From Opitutia bacterium UBA6410 (GTDB lineage: Bacteria; Verrucomicrobiota; Verrucomicrobiia; Opitutales; Intestinicryptomonadaceae): DNA of 18,456 nt. The translations under genes and the position numbers were made by a program. The stretch is from assembly GCA_002437405.1 (NCBI GenBank), contig DJPO01000044.1, positions 1-18,456 of the forward strand, written 5' to 3'. Position 1 is the stretch's first letter; every line of letters begins with the position of its first letter. Of the stretch, positions 1 through 6,022 are shown piece after piece. The notes beneath the pieces were generated by a model. That model worked only from the letters and a program-made list of their open reading frames with translations, was not told where the DNA came from and made no database searches.

Positions 1-810
1 TTCAGCTATGCAGGGAAATCTCGTGGTTTTGAAGATACAAGAGGAACATTATTCTTTGAATTTGCACGTTGCATAAAAGAAACTTCTCCAAAAATTGCCA
101 TAGGCGAGAATGTTCGTGGTTTATTAAAACATGACAACGGCAGGACTTTGTCAACAATGGTAAAAACATTGGAGCAACTTGGATATAAAGTTGCATATAA
201 AGTACTACGATCGCAATATCTAGACGTTCCACAAAAACGAGAACGCCTAATAATAATGGCAATTCGCAACGACTTAAACATTCCATTTATATTCCCCAAA
301 GAACAAAATTATATTATAACATTAAGAGAAGCTTTAAAAAATTGTCCTAAATCCGAAGGACAAAAATATTCACCCAAAAAAGAAAAATTTTTAAAACTCA
401 TTCCCCAAGGCGGTTATTGGAAAGATTTACCAATAGAAATGCAAAAAGAATATATGGGGGCAAGTTTCTACCTCGGAGGAGGGAAAACGGGAATGGCTCG
501 GAGATTATCATGGGATGAACCAAGTCTTACGCTCACTTGCGCCCCTGCTCAAAAACAAACGGAACGTTGCCACCCGACAGAAACCCGACCTCTTACAATT
601 AGAGAATATGCAAGAATTCAAACGTTCCCTGACTCTTGGGAATTTCAAGGCTCTATAAATTCACAATACAAACAAATAGGGAATGCTGTACCTCCGAACT
701 TGGCATATCACATTGGACGTTGCATTATTACAATGCTAAGTAATAAACCAATAAATGAAAGCATGGAATATTTTACACCCAACAAGCAAATGTCTTTAAA
801 TTTATTATAA
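1..810 (+). CDS. DNA (cytosine-5-)-methyltransferase, 5' end missing
   Basis: The reading frame is open from base 1, so about 270 C-terminal residues are present and the N-terminus lies outside the window. The enzyme transfers a methyl group from SAM to C5 of cytosine in a short DNA target. The visible part starts at the FSYAG that normally follows the catalytic Pro-Cys of motif IV, then shows GENVRGL (motif VI), VPQKRERL (motif VIII), a variable target-recognition stretch, RPLTIREYARIQTFPDSW (motif IX) and QIGNAVPPNLA (motif X). Motifs I to IV, with the SAM site and catalytic Cys, are upstream. Base use is much more AT-rich than in all following genes (many AAA, ATA and TTA codons), which suggests horizontal acquisition. 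It could be half of a restriction-modification system or an orphan; no endonuclease is visible on this side. It converges on the flavoprotein gene with a 13-bp gap. Target specificity cannot be read from the sequence. Confidence 0.93.
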   Translation, partial: FSYAGKSRGFEDTRGTLFFEFARCIKETSPKIAIGENVRGLLKHDNGRTLSTMVKTLEQLGYKVAYKVLRSQYLDVPQKRERLIIMAIRNDLNIPFIFPKEQNYIITLREALKNCPKSEGQKYSPKKEKFLKLIPQGGYWKDLPIEMQKEYMGASFYLGGGKTGMARRLSWDEPSLTLTCAPAQKQTERCHPTETRPLTIREYARIQTFPDSWEFQGSINSQYKQIGNAVPPNLAYHIGRCIITMLSNKPINESMEYFTPNKQMSLNLL

Positions 811-823
811 AATGCTGTAAGAA

Positions 824-1549
824 TTAAATTCTGCCGCTGTGCCTTAGCTTCCAGAAAACCTGCGCGTTGGCGGCGAAGGATTTTTTCCCGCGGCTAAACG
901 GTGCGACGGTTTCGGCGAGCGTTTCGGGCGTTATAGCCCCAGTTTCGGCAAACTCGCGCCCTGCGCGCGAAAACGCCTCGGCGACCCTGCGCACCCGCAC
1001 GCTGCGGTTGTCCACCAAAAAGTACGCAGACTCGCCGCGCGTTATGTTCGCCGAGTATTCGAAATTCATCGAATCGGCTATCGTCGCAAACGTCGCCGTA
1101 AGACCTCCGAAAACGTCCTCGGACAGCCCCGAAGATACGCCGATGGAGACAAACTTTTTGCGCGGCTCGAGAAACTGCGTGGCGTTGCGCATTTTTCCGT
1201 CCGATTCGTCGAACTCGTACCCGCGCACGAAAGGAAAACACCTGTCGAAAAACCGCTTGAGCTGTGCGCTCATCGAATAAAAATATACGGGCGTGAGGCA
1301 CACGAGCGCGTCGGCGGAGTCGAGAAAATCCAACGCCTGCGCCATATCGTCGGTCTGGACGCATTTGCCCCTGCGGTCGAACCCGACGCTGCACGCAAAA
1401 CACCCGCGGCAGTCGCCGACTTTTTTTTCGCGCAAATCGAAGTCGAGAACCTGCGCACCCGCGGCTTGCAGCCCCTCCAAGAAGCGTCCGCCAAGCAGCG
1501 CGCAGACGCCGTTCGGGCGCGGATTTCCCCTGACGAAAAGTATCTTCAC
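824..1549 (-). CDS. NAD(P)H-dependent FMN reductase / iron-sulfur flavoprotein-like protein
   Basis: A 241-residue flavodoxin-fold protein. The N-terminus MKILFVRGNPRPNG is a first beta strand plus phosphate-binding loop typical of NADPH-dependent FMN reductases. It is followed by CRGCFACSVGFDRRGKC (Cys at about 47, 50, 53 and 63) and TDDMAQALDFLDSADALV, then TPVYFYSMSAQLKRFFDRCF, the usual FMN-contact segment. Proteins of this type move electrons from NAD(P)H through FMN; the Cys cluster resembles that of Isf-type flavoproteins, but whether it binds Fe-S here is inference. The start is GTG at 1549, inside a GTGA overlap with the stop codon of the upstream dehydratase gene, so translation is probably coupled. 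It is the last gene of a four-gene minus-strand operon. The C-terminal 60 residues, basic and Ala-rich, match nothing I recognise. The substrate is unknown. Confidence 0.85.
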   Translation of the reverse strand: MKILFVRGNPRPNGVCALLGGRFLEGLQAAGAQVLDFDLREKKVGDCRGCFACSVGFDRRGKCVQTDDMAQALDFLDSADALVCLTPVYFYSMSAQLKRFFDRCFPFVRGYEFDESDGKMRNATQFLEPRKKFVSIGVSSGLSEDVFGGLTATFATIADSMNFEYSANITRGESAYFLVDNRSVRVRRVAEAFSRAGREFAETGAITPETLAETVAPFSRGKKSFAANAQVFWKLRHSGRI

Positions 1550-2070
1550 AATTTTACGTTTTCCTTTGAGGCAAGCACGATAGTACCCGTCGCGGCAAGC
1601 TCGCGGCCGTTGTACGCGTTAGCCGAAAAGCTGTAAAGCCCGCCGAACCCGCGCCCCTGCTGAGCCTTCATCGTAAGGGTCGCGCCCGCCTTGACGACGG
1701 ACTTGAATTTGACGTTGCTCGAAGCCAGAAAAAACAGCTCGCCAGAGTCGCCGCCGAACGGATTATCCGCTTCGCAGCCCTCCTCGCAATCGGCAACGTC
1801 TCCCGCCGCGCAACCCGAGTTTCCGCCCGCCGCGTTCTTTTTCGCCAGCGCGACATACAGCCCGCACGTTTGCGCCAACGCCTCGGTCATCAACACCCCC
1901 GGCATAATCGGCATATTCGGGAAATGCCCCTTGAAAAACGGCAGAGATTCGGGCAAATCAAGCTCCGCGACAATCCCGCCCTTTTCGTCGAAATCGACGA
2001 CCCTGTCGACCATCAAAAACGGCTCGCGCTGGGGCAGGCATTTTTTTATTTCGTCCTTTTGCAAAATCAT
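1546..2070 (-). CDS. fabZ: 3-hydroxyacyl-ACP dehydratase (FabZ-like) with a Cys-rich insertion
   Basis: A 174-residue hotdog-fold dehydratase that would remove water from 3-hydroxyacyl-ACP to give trans-2-enoyl-ACP in fatty acid synthesis. The N-terminal LPQREPFLMVDRV and the core GHFPNMPIMPGVLMTEALAQ region (catalytic His49 and Glu63) are classic FabZ motifs. FabZ is usually 140-155 residues. The excess comes from an insertion at about residues 79-109 that is Gly/Ala/Asp-rich and carries three Cys (87, 95, 99), placed before the conserved LFFLASSNVKFKSVVKAG strand. The start lies 33 bp after the acyltransferase stop, and its TGA overlaps the GTG start of the flavoprotein. Being next to an acyltransferase fits lipid synthesis. 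It may be a pathway-specific paralogue rather than the housekeeping enzyme, because lpxD, lpxA and other fab genes are absent nearby. Confidence 0.88.
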   Translation of the reverse strand: MILQKDEIKKCLPQREPFLMVDRVVDFDEKGGIVAELDLPESLPFFKGHFPNMPIMPGVLMTEALAQTCGLYVALAKKNAAGGNSGCAAGDVADCEEGCEADNPFGGDSGELFFLASSNVKFKSVVKAGATLTMKAQQGRGFGGLYSFSANAYNGRELAATGTIVLASKENVKL

Positions 2071-2102
2071 AATTTGAATCTATCAAACGCGAATACTGCG
2101 GT

Positions 2103-2873
2103 TCAAGACTTTTCGGGAAATCCCCGCCGAGCCCGCGCACATGCCGCGCCAACCGCCCTGTACGATGCCGCGCACATCGCGTCCGCCGACTTGAACGAAT
2201 CGGGGGAAATCGCGGGGAGCACGTCCACTTTTACGAAAAATCCCGCCTTCTGTGCAAACACCGACGAGCCCTTCGGGAAAATCGCCTCCGACGCGACAAT
2301 CGCCCCCGAAACGACTTTTCTGCCGAATTTGCGGGCGACCCTGTACGCCATAACCTTGAAGTCGCCCAAACGCCCGCCCGCAACGCGCGTACCCTCGGGG
2401 AAAACCACAAGGTTTGCACCGCGACCGACAACCGCGTCGATTTTCGCCATCGCCGCCGCCAAATCGTCGCGCCCGCCGCCGCCGAGCGATATGAAGTCAA
2501 AGAAATGCGTCATAATCCATATCGCGGGGACGAACTCGTATTTTTTCTTCACGACAACCGCCGCATTCGGGACTACCGCCAGAACGAAAAGCGGGTCGAG
2601 AATCGAAATGTGGTTGAAAACGAAGATCGCAGGTTCGGCGGGGATATTTTGCGCTCCCGAAAATTCGAGGCTAAACCCGCCGAAGCGCGAAGCCGCAAAA
2701 CATATGATTCGGGCGGTCAGCCGCAAAGACGCGAAAACTGCGCGGCGCGAGAAGTCGGGCGCGGCGCATTTCAAAACCGCGCAACACGCCGCAACCGCAA
2801 TAAACGCCGCATTCAGCAATATAAAAAGCACGACGCATATAAAAATACGCACCGTCGTAGGTAAAAAATTCAT
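2103..2873 (-). CDS. 1-acyl-sn-glycerol-3-phosphate acyltransferase-like protein (PlsC family)
   Basis: A 256-residue membrane acyltransferase. It has one or two hydrophobic segments at about residues 8-35 (ICVVLFILLNAAFIAVAACC), the acyltransferase motif FNHISILDP (His88, Asp93 in the HX4D pattern) and the FPEGTR motif that binds the glycerol phosphate acceptor. PlsC enzymes transfer an acyl chain to lysophosphatidate at the inner membrane. ATG at 2873 is chosen because it overlaps the upstream stop by 4 bp (ATGA). The frame stays open 23 codons further up, but those lie inside the neighbouring gene and read as unstructured basic residues. A second PlsC-type gene lies at 5363-6022, and the two differ strongly in sequence, so one may have another lipid acceptor. 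The neighbouring dehydratase and TVP38 genes suggest a membrane-lipid operon. Confidence 0.88.
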   Translation of the reverse strand: MNFLPTTVRIFICVVLFILLNAAFIAVAACCAVLKCAAPDFSRRAVFASLRLTARIICFAASRFGGFSLEFSGAQNIPAEPAIFVFNHISILDPLFVLAVVPNAAVVVKKKYEFVPAIWIMTHFFDFISLGGGGRDDLAAAMAKIDAVVGRGANLVVFPEGTRVAGGRLGDFKVMAYRVARKFGRKVVSGAIVASEAIFPKGSSVFAQKAGFFVKVDVLPAISPDSFKSADAMCAASYRAVGAACARARRGFPEKS

Positions 2874-3511
2874 AGGGCGATATTGCGGGATTTTCGGACA
2901 AAAATCGAGGAGAGAATTTTGCGGACGGCGGCGAGCACGCAAACGAGGGCGGCAAAGGCGGCGATTTTATACGCCAACGGCAAGTCGGAAGCCGCGGAAG
3001 AGCCCATAAAAACCATAACCGCGGCAATAGTCCCCTGCACCGCAAGGTTTGTCGCAACATACATTTTTAGCGGCGTGTGGATACCGCCCAAAATCGCGTT
3101 CTGCAAAAAATACGGGATTCCGGGGATTGCGCGGACGAAAAAATTTGCGTTCGCAAAACATTTTCCGTCTTCGCGATCGATTTTGTATTTGCGAAGCAGC
3201 GCGTCAATCCACTCAGGCGGAAAGATGAAACGCGCAATGCAGTACCCGAGCAGCGAGCTGAAAAACAGCCCCGCAAGGCATAGCGCAAACGCCGTAAAAA
3301 ACGGAAACGCCGCCCCCGCAAATAGATAGCACGCCGCGAGCGAAAGCGGCAACGCGCACCCGATTGACATAACGAGCAGAAAAGCGAGCGGATTGTCGTA
3401 AGTTTTGGCAAAATCGAGAGCCTGCGCCAGCAGATTTTCCCAGCCGAAAGCGAAATCCACCGCCACGACAAAAGCGACTGCCAAGCAGAATTTTACAATA
3501 AAAATTTTCAT
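2870..3511 (-). CDS. TVP38/TMEM64 (VTT/DedA superfamily) membrane protein
   Basis: A 213-residue integral membrane protein with about five hydrophobic segments. The central VTT-type domain includes the ALPLSLAACYLFAGAAFPFF segment, a short amphipathic stretch around EWIDALLRKYKID, and FFVRAIPGIPYFLQNAILGG, the equivalent of the conserved R-x-(I/L)P-G-x-P loop of the family. TVP38 and DedA proteins act in lipid scrambling or transport; some DedA members recycle undecaprenyl phosphate or phosphatidylethanolamine. The substrate here is not readable. It is the first gene of the minus-strand operon and its TGA overlaps the plsC-like start by 4 bp. I see no clear Shine-Dalgarno site before ATG 3511 and no convincing -10/-35 pair in the AT-rich 3512-3604 interval on this strand. 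Confidence 0.85.
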   Translation of the reverse strand: MKIFIVKFCLAVAFVVAVDFAFGWENLLAQALDFAKTYDNPLAFLLVMSIGCALPLSLAACYLFAGAAFPFFTAFALCLAGLFFSSLLGYCIARFIFPPEWIDALLRKYKIDREDGKCFANANFFVRAIPGIPYFLQNAILGGIHTPLKMYVATNLAVQGTIAAVMVFMGSSAASDLPLAYKIAAFAALVCVLAAVRKILSSIFVRKSRNIAL

Positions 3512-3559
3512 AAAATCAAAAATCGAACCAATAAAATTCGGAAAGAGTTGAAAAAAATA

Positions 3560-3587
3560 TTGACTTCAAGACAAGAATAAAGAGAAT
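3560..3587 (+). promoter_or_regulatory. candidate sigma70-type promoter of tRNA-Thr
   Basis: TTGACT (3560-3565), a 16-bp spacer and GAGAAT (3582-3587) lie 17 bp upstream of the mature tRNA start, in a clearly AT-rich stretch with an A7 tract just upstream. The spacing suits a short tRNA leader. The -10 match is only 4 of 6. Confidence 0.45.
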
Positions 3588-3604
3588 AAAAAGCTTTAAA
3601 TTAA

Positions 3605-3677
3605 GCCGGAATAGCTCAGTTGGTAGAGCAACGCTTTCGTAAAGCGTGGGTCGTCGGTTCGAGTCCGATTTCCGGCT
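3605..3677 (+). tRNA. tRNA-Thr (anticodon CGT)
   Basis: A complete 73-nt cloverleaf. The acceptor stem GCCGGAA (3605-3611) pairs with TTCCGGC (3670-3676), and the discriminator is T3677. The D arm is GCTC-AGTTGGTA-GAGC, the anticodon stem ACGCT/AGCGT holds loop TTCGTAA with anticodon CGT, and the T stem GTCGG/CCGAT holds TTCGAGT. It decodes ACG threonine codons. CCA is not encoded (TCTG follows), so it must be added by the nucleotidyltransferase. A terminator follows 14 bp downstream, so this is a single-tRNA transcript. Confidence 0.97.
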
Positions 3678-3690
3678 CTGATTTAAAACC

Positions 3691-3724
3691 AAAAACCTCC
3701 GCGATTTTCCGCGGAGGTTTTTTT
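3691..3724. terminator. bidirectional rho-independent terminator
   Basis: The 9-bp arms ACCTCCGCG (3695-3703) and CGCGGAGGT (3710-3718) surround a 6-nt loop. They are flanked by an A run on the left and T7 on the right, so the hairpin works for the tRNA on the plus strand. On the minus strand the A run gives a T tract, so it can also end the operon whose last gene stops at 3768. Confidence 0.88.
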
Positions 3725-3767
3725 GTGGGGTCATCGCGCTTCGGCGGGCGTTTTTATAATCCCGAAT

Positions 3768-4400
3768 TCAAAGCGTTGCAAACGGCTTGGACGCAATAAC
3801 TTTGTAATCGTCGTTATGCGTATAAAATTGCTCCATCAGCCAGTATATGCCGTTTGTCTTGCGCCTTAGTTTGCCCGAAAGCTGTTCGCGCGTTATCGGC
3901 ATAACCTGAAAAATCGATATGAATTTGTGCTTTGAAATATAGCATTTCACAATGCTCGGCGACTTGAAAACTTCGGGCAACAAAAGAACCGTTCCGCAAT
4001 ACTTTCCCTTTAATTTCATATCTATTGTGTCCGAAACCGTGAGGTTTTCCTTCGCGTTGAAGGGGTATTGCGCCGTAGCCCAAAGCAGACTGTTTAGCCC
4101 AAGCCAATCTTTCGAAGATTCCTTGATTTCCACTTCGGGCGAAACGAGCATCATGTATTCGTTGCGCCTGTTTGCCTTTCGTCCCCAACCGATGTCGCGC
4201 TCGGGCATAAGATAGTCGCCCGCGCCTATCGTGCAGAGCTTCCAGAACGGCATTTTCTTTGTCGGGCGGAAGACATGGGTGGTTATCGGCTTCAGACCCT
4301 CGGGCAATAGCAATTTCTTCAATTGCAGGCTGAATGCGGGCTTTTGTTGAAAAATACCCGTGTAATGGTCGTACAGTTTTTGATGTTTTAAACTTTTCAT
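3768..4400 (-). CDS. suppressor-of-fused (SUFU) domain protein
   Basis: A 210-residue soluble protein with no signal peptide or membrane segment. The pattern matches bacterial SUFU-domain proteins: a central NEYMMLVSPE strand, then WLGLNSLLWATAQYPF with a following VSDTIDM, and near the end ISIFQVMPITREQLSGKLR, which resembles the family's F-x-x-(I/V)-x-P-L-x-x-E-E-L segment. The function of SUFU domains in bacteria is not settled; some occur in immunity or toxin-associated contexts, and no toxin is seen here. It is the last gene of the operon, 32 bp after the DUF4886 stop, and a GGGGG stretch 16-20 bp before ATG 4400 is a poorly spaced Shine-Dalgarno candidate. Its base composition is less GC-rich than its operon neighbours, so it may be a recent addition. 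The family assignment rests on motif memory only. Confidence 0.68.
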   Translation of the reverse strand: MKSLKHQKLYDHYTGIFQQKPAFSLQLKKLLLPEGLKPITTHVFRPTKKMPFWKLCTIGAGDYLMPERDIGWGRKANRRNEYMMLVSPEVEIKESSKDWLGLNSLLWATAQYPFNAKENLTVSDTIDMKLKGKYCGTVLLLPEVFKSPSIVKCYISKHKFISIFQVMPITREQLSGKLRRKTNGIYWLMEQFYTHNDDYKVIASKPFATL

Positions 4401-4432
4401 TCGGATTTGCCCGACCCCCTGTGAAGCGCGAA

Positions 4433-5344
4433 TTATTTAATGCTTTTCAGTGCCTCGGAGGCGGCTTTGCGGATACGCTTGGCGTCGGAGTCGCCAATCG
4501 AGTCGGGGACGTATTTTATCGTTTCGGGATCTTTGCCAAAGAGGAATCCGTACCAGACGCACGCCTGCAGATATTCGCCGCGGTTGTTCAGATGGATTGT
4601 ATCGACGTACAGTTCGAGCTCGCCCGTTTTCCTGTTTTTCGTCCAGCCGAAGTTGCCGACAAATTCGCCCGCGCGCGTGGGCAAATCGGGCGGAACAATC
4701 GTGTCGCGAATTTGCTTTAGATTGCCCTTGTACGGGTGCGGCTCGTTTTTGCGCGCGATGTCTATCGCCAAGCCCGTCGGGATAATCCGCAGCCCGCCGA
4801 GCTTCCGAGCCGCGTCGGCGTAGGCGGCGCGGATTTTGTCGAACATCTGGCTTTGGGTGATTTTCCACGCGCCGTCGTTTAGTCGGGAGTCGTCGGGATT
4901 GTACGCCCACGTTTGCTGGATTACGACTTCCGCCTGCGGGGCGTTCTTTTTTATATAGTCTTTGAGGTACTGGGCGTAGGGAAAATACGATTCGGCAATC
5001 CAGCTCTTGTGGCTCGCCTGCTGGATTGAGACGATGTCCCACTTGCGGCTTTGGAGGATTTCGCGCAGGGAGCACTTGTTGTTTTTATAGAGCTTCAGTT
5101 CGGGATTTTTTTCCTCGCGCACGACGTACGACCAATGTCTGTCGAGCTCGCAGCCGCCGTGGTTCGCGCGGTCGATGACAAGCTCCCGCCCCTCCGCCGC
5201 CGCCATTTTCGGCAGGTAGACAAACACGCTGTCGGCGAAGGAATTGCCGATTGTCAAAACGTTCAGCTCCTTTGCGTTTGCCGCAATGCAAAACAGCAAA
5301 ACGACCGCCGCCGTAAACACTTTTATATTCCCGATTCCCTTCAT
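4433..5344 (-). CDS. secreted DUF4886 / SGNH-type hydrolase
   Basis: A 303-residue exported protein. The signal peptide is MKGIGNIKVFTAAVVLLFCIAANA with likely cleavage after residue 24. The mature part opens with LNVLTIGNSFADS, where GNS is the SGNH block I (Ser35), followed by HGGCELDRHW and WDIVSIQQASHKSW, both typical of DUF4886. Near residues 247-250 comes VDTIHLNNRGEYLQ, which supplies the Asp/His pair of block V. SGNH enzymes are serine esterases, often deacetylating polysaccharides, and in gut bacteria DUF4886 proteins are commonly linked to carbohydrate use. The substrate here is unknown. The start at 5344 has an AGGA box (5350-5353) 5 nt upstream and lies 18 bp after the acyltransferase stop, so it is probably co-transcribed with tyrA, aroA-cmk and plsC despite an unrelated role. 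Confidence 0.85.
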   Translation of the reverse strand: MKGIGNIKVFTAAVVLLFCIAANAKELNVLTIGNSFADSVFVYLPKMAAAEGRELVIDRANHGGCELDRHWSYVVREEKNPELKLYKNNKCSLREILQSRKWDIVSIQQASHKSWIAESYFPYAQYLKDYIKKNAPQAEVVIQQTWAYNPDDSRLNDGAWKITQSQMFDKIRAAYADAARKLGGLRIIPTGLAIDIARKNEPHPYKGNLKQIRDTIVPPDLPTRAGEFVGNFGWTKNRKTGELELYVDTIHLNNRGEYLQACVWYGFLFGKDPETIKYVPDSIGDSDAKRIRKAASEALKSIK

Positions 5345-5362
5345 ATGCGTCCTATTTTGAAT

Positions 5363-6022
5363 TTAAATTTCCCTGACTTCGGGCGGGCGGATTTCCGCGA
5401 TTCGCTCCATTATTCTGTCGACGATAATCTGCGCCCTGTCGGGGTGGTTTTTCCCCGGGTCGATTTCGCTCGGGAGAATCGGCTTGCCCGCGCAAATTAC
5501 TATCCGCACGCCGCCGCCGAGCTTGTTCGAGCGCGGCAGAACCCGCTCAAATTCAAACGAGCGTATCGGCAAAATCGGCACGCCAGCTTTTATCGCCAAA
5601 AGCCCCGCCCCGGGTTTGCCGTGCAGGAGCTTCCCGTCGGGGCTGCGCGTGCCCTCGGGGAAGATTATCACGCCGATTCCGTGTTTGATGCGCGAAAGCA
5701 CGTCGCGGAAAGCCCCCAAGTTGCCCGATTGCCCGCGCTTGACGGGAATGGCGTTGAGGTGGCGGAATACCCAACCGAGGATTTTCCCGTTCATCAAGGT
5801 ATCGCGCGCGACGGCGCAGAGTTCGGTTTCGTGGAAAAACGCCATAGCCATGGGGTCGAGATAGCTGACGTGGTTTGCCACGATTATGCACGGCGACTTC
5901 GGGACATTTTCGTATCCGTAAAGCTCGATGCGCCCGAATACGTCGCAGACGGTCTCGAAGAGCCGCCACCACGCCTTGTAAAGGAGCTTCGAGCCCTTGA
6001 ATTTGAAATATCTTACGCGCAT
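5363..6022 (-). CDS. plsC: 1-acyl-sn-glycerol-3-phosphate acyltransferase (PlsC family)
   Basis: A 219-residue acyltransferase that would convert lysophosphatidate to phosphatidate at the inner membrane. It carries the full motif set in order: VANHVSYLDP (HX4D), the GWVFRHLNAIPVKRG segment, IIFPEGTRSPDG, and the late VPILPI motif. There is a single weakly hydrophobic N-terminal region and no predicted signal peptide, as usual for short PlsC proteins. ATG at 6022 shares one base with the aroA-cmk stop (TAATG), so translation is coupled. The frame is open further upstream, but that part is the antisense-like frame of the kinase gene and is not real coding. Gene order cmk then plsC is common in bacteria, which supports the assignment. 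Of the two PlsC-like genes in the window, this one looks like the housekeeping enzyme. Confidence 0.92.
   Translation of the reverse strand: MRVRYFKFKGSKLLYKAWWRLFETVCDVFGRIELYGYENVPKSPCIIVANHVSYLDPMAMAFFHETELCAVARDTLMNGKILGWVFRHLNAIPVKRGQSGNLGAFRDVLSRIKHGIGVIIFPEGTRSPDGKLLHGKPGAGLLAIKAGVPILPIRSFEFERVLPRSNKLGGGVRIVICAGKPILPSEIDPGKNHPDRAQIIVDRIMERIAEIRPPEVREI

Noticed and set aside
3516..3734. A 72-codon minus-strand frame containing SDSNRRPTLYESVALPTELF
   Set aside because: It is the antisense of tRNA-Thr and its terminator, a well-known spurious gene call over tRNAs.
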